This document shows, piece by piece, positions 18,035 to 26,359 of a stretch of 64,000 nt of DNA. Each line of letters begins with the position of its first letter. Position 1 is the first letter of the stretch. Origin of the DNA: Usitatibacter palustris (lineage in GTDB: Bacteria > Pseudomonadota > Gammaproteobacteria > Burkholderiales > Usitatibacteraceae); the NCBI RefSeq assembly GCF_013003985.1, contig NZ_CP053073.1:2914001-2978000 (forward strand), in the 5' to 3' direction. A program made the position numbers and the translations under genes. The notes under the pieces were generated by a model that saw nothing but the letters and a program-made list of their open reading frames with translations, was not told where the DNA came from and did no database searches.

Positions 18035-18847
18035 CTAGTTCACGACGTCCCGGAGGCCTCCGAAGCGCCCCGTGATCGCGCAGCTCTGGTCGTTGCCGGT
18101 GATGGTCGCGGTGAGGTGCTGGATCTGGATGTCGAGCATCCCCAGCGTGAAGTTGCCGCCGTTGGTGACCGTGCTTCCGGCCGTGCACGACCATGTGCCC
18201 GCGCTCACCGAGGCGAAGCGCCCGTCCTGCACGAGGGTTCCCGCGAACGTGCAGGACGTGGAGTCATTGATCGTCACGCGGAACGTGACCAGGCTGCCGT
18301 TCACCGTGGCCGTCATCAACCCCAGCGCATAGCGCGCGCCGTTCGAGCTGCTGTTGCTGCAGCCCGACGCGATGATCGAGATGCCGGCCGGGTAGTAGAG
18401 GCCTACGGGCGTGGTGTTCTGGAACGTGTAGCGCGTGATCGACTTGCTCACGCTGGTGGTGCCCGCGTTGTAGGTCAGGGTCGCGGTCGACGCCGACGAG
18501 AACGAGAGCCTCGCGGTGCCCACGGACTGGTTGGTGGGGGCGGGCGTGAAGGGGCCACCGAACCAGGGACCGTTGGTCTCGTAGAGATCTCCCTGGAACA
18601 CGAAGCCCGTGGGCGACGACTCCGGCAGCATTCCCGATGCGACGTACCACTTGGGCTTGCCGTCCGGGCCGTAGACGAACCACGTCGCGAAGATCGTGTT
18701 GTTCTGCTGGACGATGTTGATGCCCCAGCCGGACTCGGCCGCGTTCCACCACATGTCGGTGAAGTCGGGCGAATGGATGGTGGAAGCGGAGGCAGCGAAG
18801 CTGAGGGCGAAGACGGCGGCGAGGCGGCGCACAAAGCGAAGAGTCAT
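18035..18847 (-). CDS. Exported protein with the SGWGxN-type WW motif
   Basis: 270 residues with a signal peptide ending near ASAST. The start of the mature protein, DFTDMWWNAAESGWGINIV, followed by FATWFVYGPDGKPKWYVASG, is a motif seen repeatedly in exported proteins of environmental beta- and gammaproteobacteria, often in several copies; here there is one. The rest is rich in Ser, Thr and Gly and looks like beta-sandwich. I chose the ATG at 18847 over a longer frame because it places the signal peptide. Likely extracellular or outer-surface; function unknown. Confidence 0.75.
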   Translation of the reverse strand: MTLRFVRRLAAVFALSFAASASTIHSPDFTDMWWNAAESGWGINIVQQNNTIFATWFVYGPDGKPKWYVASGMLPESSPTGFVFQGDLYETNGPWFGGPFTPAPTNQSVGTARLSFSSASTATLTYNAGTTSVSKSITRYTFQNTTPVGLYYPAGISIIASGCSNSSSNGARYALGLMTATVNGSLVTFRVTINDSTSCTFAGTLVQDGRFASVSAGTWSCTAGSTVTNGGNFTLGMLDIQIQHLTATITGNDQSCAITGRFGGLRDVVN

Positions 18848-18900
18848 CGTAAGGCCATGGCAGTGAATACGCCGCCATTTTCGCACGACTGCCGCCTCAT

Positions 18901-19743
18901 TTACGGCAAGCCGAAAATGCGCGCACCGTTTTTCCACGCGATACTTTCCGCGACCTCGCGTGGCAGCTCGCCCAGCCAGCGCCGATAGCCGCCCATGATC
19001 GACGGATACGAATCCCAGCGCTCGTTCACCCACGTGTCCGAGCCCACGACGAAGCGATCCGGATGGCGCAGGAAGAGCGCGCGCCAGCCTTCGGAGAGCG
19101 CGCCGCCCTCGGCCACGTCGGAGCGATAGGAGAGCTCGCCCCAGAGCCGTGGATACTTCGCCAGCATTTCCTCGACGCGCGCGAGCGGCGTGGTGAATCC
19201 CGTGTGCGCCCAGATCACGCTCGCTTTCGGGTTGTGGCGGAAAATGATCTCGATCGCTTCGTCGTCGGAGTGCGCATGCAGGACGAGACCCTTGGCCACC
19301 GCGAAGTCGACGATGTCTTTCAGCACCTTCGTGTCCGCGTCCTTGCCGTGCACGTGGAATTCGCCCACGCCGCGGTAGTACCCGCGCTTCTCCTCGGCAA
19401 CGATCATCGCGAGGATCTCGGGGTTGCGCTGCCAGGTTCCGTAGTCGGCGCGGTCGCGGTAGACGCGAATGAACGGCACGACGGCGAGGTCCTTGCGAGC
19501 GCCTGCCTTGGCCGCCTCCACGAGCGCGCGCGTCCCGTCATTCGGGCGGCTGTTGGCGAGGATCGCCCGCACGCCGTTCTTGCTGAAGAGCTCGTGGAGC
19601 GTGCCGATCGAATAGCGCCCGACCGCGTCGTCGTTGTAGTGCAGGTGGGCGTCGAAAAGGGGGCCCGTGTAGGGCGGCGCGGCCAATGCCGAAAATGCCG
19701 TAGACAGGCAGGCGAGAACCAATATGAAATTTGCGGGTCGCAA
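18901..19743 (-). CDS. Exported amidohydrolase-family protein
   Basis: 280 residues from a TTG with AAGGA nine bases upstream; no ATG is available before the signal peptide (NFILVLACLSTAFSALAAP). The amidohydrolase (TIM-barrel, PF04909-like) metal motif FDAHLHYND opens the mature part. Later come GVGEFHVHG, LHAHSDDEAIE, VIWAHTGF and VVGSDTW, giving histidines and an aspartate in the order expected for a mono- or binuclear metal site. The position outside the cytoplasm is unusual for the superfamily but not unique. Substrate unknown. Upstream is an outer membrane protein gene in the opposite direction. Confidence 0.8.
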   Translation of the reverse strand: MRPANFILVLACLSTAFSALAAPPYTGPLFDAHLHYNDDAVGRYSIGTLHELFSKNGVRAILANSRPNDGTRALVEAAKAGARKDLAVVPFIRVYRDRADYGTWQRNPEILAMIVAEEKRGYYRGVGEFHVHGKDADTKVLKDIVDFAVAKGLVLHAHSDDEAIEIIFRHNPKASVIWAHTGFTTPLARVEEMLAKYPRLWGELSYRSDVAEGGALSEGWRALFLRHPDRFVVGSDTWVNERWDSYPSIMGGYRRWLGELPREVAESIAWKNGARIFGLP

Positions 19744-19821
19744 GCTCGGGCGTCCTTGTCAGTAAGGATGCAGTTTTTACCGGGCAAGAATAACCAGTTT
19801 CCAGACACCTCAGGAGTGACC

Positions 19822-20511
19822 ATGACCAACAAGAAAACCCTCGGCCTGGCAATCGCGCTGGCCACCATCGCATTGCCGGCGGCAGCCCAGACCTCCCCGT
19901 GGTACACGGGCCTCAACCTCGGCCAGTCCAAGACGGGCTCGGAGCTCGTCTCCAACCGCGAAGGCACCATTTCGAACGCCACCAACTTCGCGTCCTACTT
20001 CGATGACAAGGACACCGCCTGGCGCTTCTTCGTGGGCTGGCGCCTGAACCCGTACATCTCCATCGAAGCCAACTACGCGGACTACGGCAAGACGCGCACC
20101 GACACGCAGTTCAACGTGCCCGGCGGCCCGACGAACTTCGGCCGCATCGTCGTGGACCGCGAGGTGAAGGGATTCGGCGGCGACCTCGTACTGACGCTTC
20201 CTATCTGGGAGCAGTTCTCGATCTTCGGCCGCGCGGGCTACTTCCGCGCCGAAACGGAAGCCGCCGGACAGATCTCGGGCGATGTCTTCTTCACCGATGG
20301 CCTGGGCGGCACGACGCGCGACAACACGCACAAGGAAAACCTGGGCAAGTACGGCGTGGGCGCGGAGTGGATGTTCTCGCCGAACGTGGGCGCGCGCCTC
20401 GAGTGGGAGCGGCTGCCGAACGTCGGCAAGAAGTTCGCCGCGGGCGAGAGCAACACCACCGGCGAAGCCGACATCGACACCTGGTCGATCGGCGTCGTCT
20501 GGCGCTTCTGA
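19822..20511 (+). CDS. Outer membrane beta-barrel protein, OmpA-like barrel
   Basis: 229 residues from the ATG at 19822, with AGGAG 5 bases upstream. The signal peptide ends PAAAQ. The mature part starts SPWYTGLNLGQSKTG and alternates short amphipathic strands and loops (WRFFVGWRLNPYISIEANYADYG, cut as RFFVGWRLNPYISIEANY), ending in WSIGVVWRF with the terminal phenylalanine used by the BAM complex. This is the 8-strand barrel type found in OmpA N-termini and related small porins; there is no peptidoglycan-binding OmpA C-terminal domain. Role likely structural or adhesive; unproven. Confidence 0.82.
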   Translation: MTNKKTLGLAIALATIALPAAAQTSPWYTGLNLGQSKTGSELVSNREGTISNATNFASYFDDKDTAWRFFVGWRLNPYISIEANYADYGKTRTDTQFNVPGGPTNFGRIVVDREVKGFGGDLVLTLPIWEQFSIFGRAGYFRAETEAAGQISGDVFFTDGLGGTTRDNTHKENLGKYGVGAEWMFSPNVGARLEWERLPNVGKKFAAGESNTTGEADIDTWSIGVVWRF

Positions 20512-20516
20512 CCTGA

Positions 20517-20539
20517 CGGCGGCGGCTACTTCGCCGCCG
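20517..20539. terminator. GC hairpin between convergent genes
   Basis: CGGCGGCG, a seven-base loop, CGCCGCCG: a perfect 8-bp stem just after the barrel gene stop and across the end of the convergent lipoprotein gene. There is no T-run, so if it works as a terminator it is not a classical one. The right arm encodes alanines of the lipoprotein tail, which could also explain the repeat by codon use. Confidence 0.4.
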
Positions 20540-21359
20540 CGAGCGCCTCCAGCTCGGGCTTCTGTTTCTCGAGCAATGCGAGGCGCTCCTCGTCCTTCTG
20601 CGTGAAGCTCGCTGCGAGCTTCGCGCCGGTCGCGGTCGAGGCGTTCTCGACCGCGAGCTTCAGCGAGATCTCCGTCTGGTTCGCGAGTTGCGGCGAGCTC
20701 CACTTGCCGGGCGTGGAACTCGGCAGGCGGACATCGCGGGTCTGTGCGGGTGCGATCGGCGGCGAAGCGCGGTAAGTGAATTCGTCGGTCATCACGACAC
20801 CGCCGCCCGCACCCGTCACCGTCGCGCGCAGGAGCAGGCTCGAGAGCGCCTCGTCGCTGCCGTTCTGCACCTTGAAGTCGAGGATGGCCATGCCGCCCGC
20901 GAATCCCAGGCGCGGCTCGAGGACCTGGATCTTCGCGAGGAATTCACGCGCGCCTTCCTTCTCCGTGCGCGCCTTGCGCAGCGCCGCGATCTCCGCGGCT
21001 TCCGTCGTGAGCTGGCGCTTCGCCTGCTCCTGCTTGCGCGCGTTCGCCGCGGCGATCACTTCACGCCCGGTCTTGCCGTTCACCTGGGGAAGGACCAGCT
21101 CGGCGAGGCTTTCGGCCGTCTTGTCGCGCATCTTGGCCATCGCCCCGAGGATGCCGCCTTCGAAGCCGATGGAAACATCCGTGATCGCGAGGACGCGGAT
21201 GGCATCGTCGATGGCCTTGACCTCTTCGGGCTTCGACGCCCCGCGCATCTTGCCCAGGCTGATGCGGTAGGCCGCCTCGCTCGAGCCGTCGAACTTCTGG
21301 TCGATGCCCTGCGTGCAGCCGGCGATCAGGATCGCCACCACGAACAACGCGTGCTTCAT
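20526..21359 (-). CDS. Lipoprotein with a DUF6694-like domain
   Basis: 277 residues with a lipobox (ILIAGC, cysteine at about residue 15). The start of the mature part, DQKFDGSSEAAYRISLGKMR, resembles DUF6694 lipoproteins (FDGSSEEAFxxSLxKM), followed by a helical region with a coiled-coil-like stretch (AANARKQEQAKRQLTTEAAE) and a beta-rich domain (FKVQNGSDEALSSLLLRATV) like a cytochrome- or immunoglobulin-type sandwich. Lys after the cysteine region does not give a clear sorting rule. Function unknown. The C-terminus (LEALAAAK) overlaps a GC hairpin. Confidence 0.75.
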   Translation of the reverse strand: MKHALFVVAILIAGCTQGIDQKFDGSSEAAYRISLGKMRGASKPEEVKAIDDAIRVLAITDVSIGFEGGILGAMAKMRDKTAESLAELVLPQVNGKTGREVIAAANARKQEQAKRQLTTEAAEIAALRKARTEKEGAREFLAKIQVLEPRLGFAGGMAILDFKVQNGSDEALSSLLLRATVTGAGGGVVMTDEFTYRASPPIAPAQTRDVRLPSSTPGKWSSPQLANQTEISLKLAVENASTATGAKLAASFTQKDEERLALLEKQKPELEALAAAK

Positions 21360-21399
21360 CGTGTCACTCCCCTAACGGCGCCATGACCGCCGCATCGTT

Positions 21400-22767
21400 C
21401 TACGCGATGCTGGCGAGGACCGCCCGAAGCCCCTGCGCTTCCCCTCCGAGCGGACGTCCCGGACGCGAAATGTCGTTCCAGGAGTACACGTCGAAGTGGA
21501 CCCACGAGACTTCCTCGGGCACGAAGTAATCGAGGAAGAGCGCGCCGACGATGGCGCCGGCGAATCCGCCCTTGCCACTGTTGTTGAAGTCGGCGATGTC
21601 GCTGTCGAAGAGGCGGCGATAGTTGCGCCACAGCGGCAGGCGCCACATCGGGTCGTCGAGGTCGCCCGCGAGCTTTGCGAGGCGCGCGGCGAATTTCTCG
21701 TCGTGCGTGAACATCACCGGCAGCTCGGGGCCGAGCGCCACGCGCGCCGCACCGGTGAGTGTCGCGAAATCGATGATGCGCTTGGGCACGTGCTCGACCG
21801 CGAAAGCGAGCGCATCGCACAGCACGACGCGGCCTTCGGCATCGGTGTTGCCGATCTCCACCGTGTGGCCCTGCCGCGTGCGCACGACGTCACCGGGGCG
21901 ATACGCGTTGCCCGAGATGTTGTTCTCGACCGCGGGCACGAGCATGTGCAGGTACACCGGAAGCTTGCGCTGCATGACGAGGCGCGCGAGCGCAATCGCA
22001 TGCGCCGCACCGCCCATGTCCTTCTTCATGAGGCGCATGCCCTCGGCGGTCTTCATGTCGAGGCCGCCCGTGTCGAAGCAAACGCCCTTGCCCACGACCG
22101 CGAGGCGCGGATGCTTCGGATTGCCCCACGTGATCTCGATGAGGCGCGGAGCGCGCGCGGCGGCGCGTCCCACCGCGTGGATCGCGGGAAAATTCTTCGC
22201 GAGCAAATCGTCGCCGACCCATTCGCGGAACTTGCCGCCGAAGAGCTTCGCCTGCTCGCGCGCTTCCGCGGCGAGCTCCGCCGGGCCCATGTCCTCGGCC
22301 GGGGTGTTCACGAGATCGCGCACGAGGCGCGTGGCTTCCGCGAGCTGCAGCGATTGCGTGACCTTCGGTGAAGGATCGACCTGCAGTTCCGCGGGACTGC
22401 GGCGCGCCGCCTTGTAGCGCGTGAATTGATAACCGCCGAGATCCCACGAGAACGCAGCGACGTCGGGCGCGATCGCCACCGGACCCTTGCCGAGCGCGTA
22501 GCGGCCGCGCGGCAACTTGAGCGGCAGGCTCGAGAGCGCCCAGGGATCGGTGCCGTCGCGAACGCCAACCAACACCGCGGCGATTTCGCCTTCGGTACCG
22601 GGGAACAGGCAATGCGTGTGGGGTGCGCCCGTGAATCCCGACGAGTCGACCCAGCGCCGCTCTTCGGGCGTGAGCTTCTCGAGGAATTTCGGGAGACGCT
22701 TCTTGTCCGTGGCGAGAATCGGCACGGCGGCCTTTGCAAAGGCCTTCTTCTCGGTGATGACGGTCAT
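21400..22767 (-). CDS. Leucyl aminopeptidase family (M17) peptidase
   Basis: 455 residues, shorter than PepA (about 500). The C-terminal catalytic domain has VGKGVCFDTGGLDMK (metal-binding Asp), KKDMGGAAHAI (Lys and Asp), NTDAEGRVVLCDAL (the M17 signature with Asp and Glu) and TLTGAARVALG. The N-terminal domain is shorter than in PepA and lacks the DNA-binding features of that protein, which fits the PepB or ‘leucyl aminopeptidase family’ group. A cytoplasmic manganese/zinc enzyme that removes N-terminal residues from peptides. It stands alone on this strand. Confidence 0.9.
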   Translation of the reverse strand: MTVITEKKAFAKAAVPILATDKKRLPKFLEKLTPEERRWVDSSGFTGAPHTHCLFPGTEGEIAAVLVGVRDGTDPWALSSLPLKLPRGRYALGKGPVAIAPDVAAFSWDLGGYQFTRYKAARRSPAELQVDPSPKVTQSLQLAEATRLVRDLVNTPAEDMGPAELAAEAREQAKLFGGKFREWVGDDLLAKNFPAIHAVGRAAARAPRLIEITWGNPKHPRLAVVGKGVCFDTGGLDMKTAEGMRLMKKDMGGAAHAIALARLVMQRKLPVYLHMLVPAVENNISGNAYRPGDVVRTRQGHTVEIGNTDAEGRVVLCDALAFAVEHVPKRIIDFATLTGAARVALGPELPVMFTHDEKFAARLAKLAGDLDDPMWRLPLWRNYRRLFDSDIADFNNSGKGGFAGAIVGALFLDYFVPEEVSWVHFDVYSWNDISRPGRPLGGEAQGLRAVLASIA

Positions 22768-22810
22768 TGCAGACGCTTCCGGTGGGAAGGCGTCATTCTA
22801 GCTGAGCGTC

Positions 22811-23332
22811 CTACGGGAGCCGCTTGTAGGCAATCTCCCAAAGGGTCTTCCAGGTCTTGCCCTCGTCGGCCGAGCTTTGCCAGAGCCAAGTGAGAGTGTC
22901 GGTCTTCACGTCGCGCCAGACCATGCGTGAACGGATCTTCTTGCCGTCCTTCTGCACGTCGCGCCAGAACTGCATCTGGCCTTCAACGATGCCGCCGTTG
23001 AAGTCGAGGTAGCCCCCCGTGTTGTCCACCCAGGTCTGCTTCCACTGCTTGGTCGCGGTATCGAACTGCGAAAAACTGCGGCCATCGAGCTTCGAGCCCG
23101 GCGCGCCGCTGAATTCCTCGAGGATCGCGCAACCGTCGAGCACTTTCGTGATGCGGTTGCGGCTCTTCATGCCGCCGTACGTGAGCTCCCACTCGCCAAC
23201 CCAGAAATCGAGCTGCTTCGATTCGGGCGAATCGCAACCGTACTTCGGCTGCGGCGGCGTTTGCGCCCGCGCAGAAAAAGACGCCGCCACGAGGGCGGCG
23301 GCAATCACGGCTACCAGGCACAGGGATCTCAT
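22811..23332 (-). CDS. Exported DUF1579-like protein
   Basis: 173 residues with a signal peptide ending SARAQ. The mature part starts with KYGCDSPESKQLDFWVGEWEL, followed by RSRMVWRDVKTDTLTWLWQSS and DEGKTWKTLWEIAYKR; the FWVGEWE opening and the W-rich end are typical of DUF1579-related lipocalin-like domains. Two cysteines early and in DGCAI may pair. Such proteins are common in betaproteobacteria and have no assigned function. Confidence 0.72.
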   Translation of the reverse strand: MRSLCLVAVIAAALVAASFSARAQTPPQPKYGCDSPESKQLDFWVGEWELTYGGMKSRNRITKVLDGCAILEEFSGAPGSKLDGRSFSQFDTATKQWKQTWVDNTGGYLDFNGGIVEGQMQFWRDVQKDGKKIRSRMVWRDVKTDTLTWLWQSSADEGKTWKTLWEIAYKRLP

Positions 23333-23383
23333 GCCCGTACCCTAGGCAAACTCAGCGCGAAGCGCTGTTACCTTTCGTGACGA

Positions 23384-24355
23384 TCAGAATCGCCAGCTCA
23401 CGCCCGCCATGGCCGACCAGTCCGCGGTGAGCTGCACGCCATTGACCGACTGGTAGAGCGGAACCTGCACGTACGCGTAGAGCTGCACCGCGCGGCCGAT
23501 CGCCCACGACACGCCCGGCGTGAGGAACACCTGGCGCTGGCCGGAATCCTCGGGCTCGGCCTCGACGCCCTTGTCGCGCGCCTTCGCCTGGTAGTTGAGC
23601 TGCAGCATCGCCGCGAAGTCGCCCGTCATCGCATAGCGCACGCCGCCATCGAGGACCAGCTGCGCGCCCGGCTTGAAGCCGTCGCGTTCGTTGAGCGGCG
23701 CAACCCCCGAGGCCTGCGCGAACCACGAGAAGCCGTCGAGCGGCATCGCGCCGTTCACGTAGAGGCCGAGCAACAGGTCCGTCGTTCCCGTGCCCGGTTG
23801 CAGCGGGCGCTCGGCCACGGCGCCCTGGCCGTTGGTCACGTCGTGCTTGCCGGTGGGCAGCTTCAATCCGAAGGTGAGCCCCGCGCTGCGCGGTTGCGCG
23901 GGATCGACGCGCGACGTGAAGAATTGGTACCGGCCCTGCGCGCGCACGTCGCCGAGCTCGCTGAAGTCCCAGGCATCGAGGATCTTCGCGCCCTGGTGGT
24001 TGTGGACGTGCTGGTGCTCGCGATCGACGAGCGGCACCGCGACCGACCATCCCCACTGCTCGTTCACGTTCCCGTCCAGCGTCGCGATCCAGTTGCGATT
24101 GCGCGTCTCGATCTCGTCGTGATGGCGCGGAATCTGTCCGACCGAGACCTTGTCGCGCCCATGGCGCGGCTGATCGAGGTTCACGTATTCGTAGCGCAGG
24201 TCGAGCCGCGTACCCGGGTCGGTGTAGACACCCTGCATCGACCAGTCGGTGTTCACGAGGCAGAAGGCGGAACCGCAACTGGCCGCGGCGGCGAGGGGCA
24301 AACCTGCAACCAGCGCGGCGAGCCCGGCAGCCGCGCGGCGGGAAAGGGAGGGCAT
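23384..24355 (-). CDS. Outer membrane transporter-like beta-barrel protein
   Basis: 323 residues with a signal peptide (PSLSRRAAAGLAALVAGLPLAAA). The mature part starts with two cysteines (SCGSAFCLVNTDW) and continues as alternating strands with FGLKLPTGKHDVTNGQG, then LTPGVSWAIGRAVQLYAYVQVPLYQSVNG and an end in MAGVSWRF, a typical outer membrane barrel terminus. It resembles the MetA-pathway phenol degradation-type porins (PF13557) in the LPTGK segment. A HQHVHNHQG stretch is histidine-rich, so a metal link is possible. It is divergent from the GbsR-type regulator, 86 bases apart, so the operator there could also affect it. Confidence 0.75.
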   Translation of the reverse strand: MPSLSRRAAAGLAALVAGLPLAAAASCGSAFCLVNTDWSMQGVYTDPGTRLDLRYEYVNLDQPRHGRDKVSVGQIPRHHDEIETRNRNWIATLDGNVNEQWGWSVAVPLVDREHQHVHNHQGAKILDAWDFSELGDVRAQGRYQFFTSRVDPAQPRSAGLTFGLKLPTGKHDVTNGQGAVAERPLQPGTGTTDLLLGLYVNGAMPLDGFSWFAQASGVAPLNERDGFKPGAQLVLDGGVRYAMTGDFAAMLQLNYQAKARDKGVEAEPEDSGQRQVFLTPGVSWAIGRAVQLYAYVQVPLYQSVNGVQLTADWSAMAGVSWRF

Positions 24356-24376
24356 GGCGGGATTCTAACGGGTGGC

Positions 24377-24405
24377 TTGACACGCCCCGGTGACGCGAGT
24401 AATTT
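24377..24405 (+). promoter_or_regulatory. Probable sigma-70 promoter of the GbsR-type gene
   Basis: TTGACA at 24377-24382, a 17-base spacer and TAATTT at 24400-24405. The -10 match is moderate, the -35 perfect. The operator-like palindrome at 24403-24420 overlaps the -10, which fits self-repression by the encoded regulator. Confidence 0.6.
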
Positions 24406-24420
24406 CTGAAATAACAGAAA
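24403..24420. promoter_or_regulatory. Operator-like palindrome TTTCTG-N6-CAGAAA (site 1)
   Basis: A perfect 6-bp inverted repeat with a 6-base centre (AAATAA), 20 bases before the start of the GbsR-type regulator gene. The same arms and spacing occur again at 24989-25006. It overlaps the likely -10 element. Confidence 0.7.
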
Positions 24421-24440
24421 TAAAAGACCGACAACCGACC

Positions 24441-24971
24441 ATGCCCACCCTGCCCCCCGTCGTCGAACGCGTCGTCCTGCACTGGGGCGAGATGGCGACC
24501 CGCTGGGGGGTGAGCCGCACGGTCGCGCAGATCCACGCCCTCCTCTACCTCTCCGATCGGCCGCTGCCCGCCGACGAGATCGCTGACACCCTGTCGGTAG
24601 CCCGCTCCAACGTGAGCACCAGCCTCAAGGAGCTGCAGGGCTGGGGGCTCATCAAGATCACGCACGTCATGGGCGACCGGCGCGACCACTTCGAATCGCT
24701 GCAGGACATCACGCAGCTTTTCCGGGTGATCGTGGATGAGCGCAAGCGCCGCGAGCTCGATCCGACGATCGCCATGCTGCGCGAGTGGACCTCGCAGGAT
24801 GATGGCGCCACGCCGGCGCACGTTCGCCAGAAGCTGAAGTCCACGCTCTCGTTCCTGGAGCTGCTCACGCGCTGGTACGAGGACATGAAAGGCCTGCCGC
24901 ACCCGATCTTCCTCGCGCTGCTGAAGACCGGTGCGCGCATCCAGCGGTTCCTCACGAAGGAAATCGGCTAA
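24441..24971 (+). CDS. GbsR/MarR-family transcriptional regulator
   Basis: 176 residues from the ATG at 24441 (a more upstream in-frame start would run through the operator). A winged helix-turn-helix is clear: LYLSDRPLPADEIADTL, then SVARSNVSTSLKELQGWGLI as recognition helix and start of wing, and THVMGDRRDHFE. The C-terminal helices (LEFLELLTRWYEDM-like, here SFLELLTRWYEDM) suggest a dimer and are longer than in classical MarR, as in GbsR, a choline sensor in Bacillus; the ligand here is unknown. Two copies of the TTTCTG-N6-CAGAAA palindrome, one before this gene and one before the next, strongly suggest that it controls itself and the following three genes. Confidence 0.88.
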   Translation: MPTLPPVVERVVLHWGEMATRWGVSRTVAQIHALLYLSDRPLPADEIADTLSVARSNVSTSLKELQGWGLIKITHVMGDRRDHFESLQDITQLFRVIVDERKRRELDPTIAMLREWTSQDDGATPAHVRQKLKSTLSFLELLTRWYEDMKGLPHPIFLALLKTGARIQRFLTKEIG

Positions 24972-24988
24972 AAAATTTTGCCTGTTCG

Positions 24989-25006
24989 TTTCTGTTTGTA
25001 CAGAAA
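24989..25006. promoter_or_regulatory. Operator-like palindrome TTTCTG-N6-CAGAAA (site 2)
   Basis: The same arms and spacing as site 1 (centre TTTGTA), in the 63-base gap between the regulator gene and the membrane protein gene. A separate regulated promoter for the three-gene operon is likely; I cannot name its -35 and -10 with confidence. Confidence 0.7.
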
Positions 25007-25034
25007 TTATCGCCAACAACGAAAGGAGCCTGCC

Positions 25035-25433
25035 ATGGACAACACCCTGATCTTCGCCACCGAAGTCGCGCTGTCCCTCGTGTTGAGCATCGCCATCCTC
25101 GTGCGCCTGCAGAAGCTGCTGCGCGAAGTCGGCGCCGCGCTCTGCGAGAAAGGCGGCATCGGCACCGACTTCTGGATCGCCTACTTCCAGCTGATGGTGA
25201 TCATCGCGCCGCTCACGATCGTCACGTACTTCAGCAAGGCCGGGCACTTCTCGGCGCTGGTGCCGCAAATGCAGCACTCGCTCTTCCTGCTGCTCATCGC
25301 GCAGTTCATCGGCCTCGCCCTCGTGGGACGCGCCGTGTGGAATGCCGCGTTCCCGAAAGCGCCCACCCCGCGCGTGTACGTGCCCAACGCGCCGATCGCA
25401 CCGGCCCCCATGCGCAAGGAGCAAACCACATGA
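25035..25433 (+). CDS. Membrane protein of unknown function
   Basis: 132 residues from the ATG at 25035, with AAAGGAG 7 bases upstream. Three hydrophobic segments are visible: FATEVALSLVLSIAILV at the start, YFQLMVIIAPLTIVTYF in the middle and SLFLLLIAQFIGLALVG, followed by a Pro-rich tail. No domain recognised. First gene of an operon with a methyltransferase (ATGA overlap) and an SRPBCC-like protein, behind an operator palindrome. Its role is likely tied to the lipid or quinone-like product these enzymes act on, but that is a guess. Confidence 0.72.
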   Translation: MDNTLIFATEVALSLVLSIAILVRLQKLLREVGAALCEKGGIGTDFWIAYFQLMVIIAPLTIVTYFSKAGHFSALVPQMQHSLFLLLIAQFIGLALVGRAVWNAAFPKAPTPRVYVPNAPIAPAPMRKEQTT

Positions 25434-26359
25434 ACACCCGCAGCCTTCCCTTTGCCCACGCCGATCCCCGCGCCCGCGCCGGCATCGAGCCCGACGCGAA
25501 CGCGATCCGCAGCTACTTCGCCGAGACCGTCGACGACTACTTCGTCTGGAGCCGCGGCCACAACATGCACTTCGGCTACTACGAGTGGGGGATGAATCCC
25601 TTCGACCGCGAAGCGATGGTCGAGAAGATGAACACGGTCGCGATCGACGCACTGTCACTCGACGACGCCACCGAGCCACGCGTGGCGGACCTCGGTTGCG
25701 GCTCCGGTGCGACCGCGCGCGCGCTCGTTCGCCGCCACCCGCATGCGGGCGTGATCGGCATCACGCTCGTGCACGAGCAGATCGACCTCGGGTGCCGCCT
25801 CAATCGTGAAGCCGGGTTGCATCGGCGCATCGGCTACCTGCTCGGCGATTTCGCCGACACGGGCCTCGCGTCGCGCAGCCACGATGCAGCCGTCGCGATC
25901 GAAAGCCTTTGCTACGGCGCGGGCGACGACAAGGTCACTGCGCTGCGCGAGGCCTGGCGCGTTTTGAAGCCCGGCGGAAAGCTCGTGGTGATCGACGGCT
26001 TTCTTCGCCGCAACGAAGAACCCTCGGGTCTCTTCGGCGCGATCTACCGGCCCTGGTGCCGCGGCTGGTCGATCCCGGGGCTCGCGCGCATCGACGCGTT
26101 CACGACCGCACTCGAGCGCGTCGGCTTCGAGGAAGTGAAGGCCCGCGATATCTTCTGGCGCGTGGCGATCTCGGCCGCCCACATTCCGTGGGTCGCGACC
26201 AAGCACACGATCACCGAATGGCGCCGCCACGGCGGGAATCTCTCGTCATGGCGTTGGGGCCACATCGCCGCCTCGTGGCTCTCGGTCGCGCTCGGTCTTG
26301 CGCGCCATGCATTCGGTTACTACGTCGTCACCGCTCGCAAACCACTGGAGGCATCGTGA
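25430..26359 (+). CDS. Class I SAM-dependent methyltransferase
   Basis: 309 residues from an ATG that overlaps the stop of the membrane protein gene (ATGA). The SAM motif I is VADLGCGSGATARAL, motif II/III follows as IESLCYGAG, and the end of the Rossmann core is AWRVLKPGGKLVVIDGF. The N-terminal part, YFAETVDDYFVWSRGHNMHFGYY, is like the C-methyltransferases and tocopherol- or mycolate-type enzymes that act on lipids or isoprenoids. A C-terminal tail with ASWLSVALGLARHAFGYY could form a membrane-touching helix. Substrate unknown. Confidence 0.83.
   Translation: MNTRSLPFAHADPRARAGIEPDANAIRSYFAETVDDYFVWSRGHNMHFGYYEWGMNPFDREAMVEKMNTVAIDALSLDDATEPRVADLGCGSGATARALVRRHPHAGVIGITLVHEQIDLGCRLNREAGLHRRIGYLLGDFADTGLASRSHDAAVAIESLCYGAGDDKVTALREAWRVLKPGGKLVVIDGFLRRNEEPSGLFGAIYRPWCRGWSIPGLARIDAFTTALERVGFEEVKARDIFWRVAISAAHIPWVATKHTITEWRRHGGNLSSWRWGHIAASWLSVALGLARHAFGYYVVTARKPLEAS

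Noticed and set aside
23352..25679. A 775-codon minus-strand frame over the barrel gene and the GbsR operon
   Set aside because: It runs through the operator sites and several supported genes on both strands; composition is that of a shadow frame.
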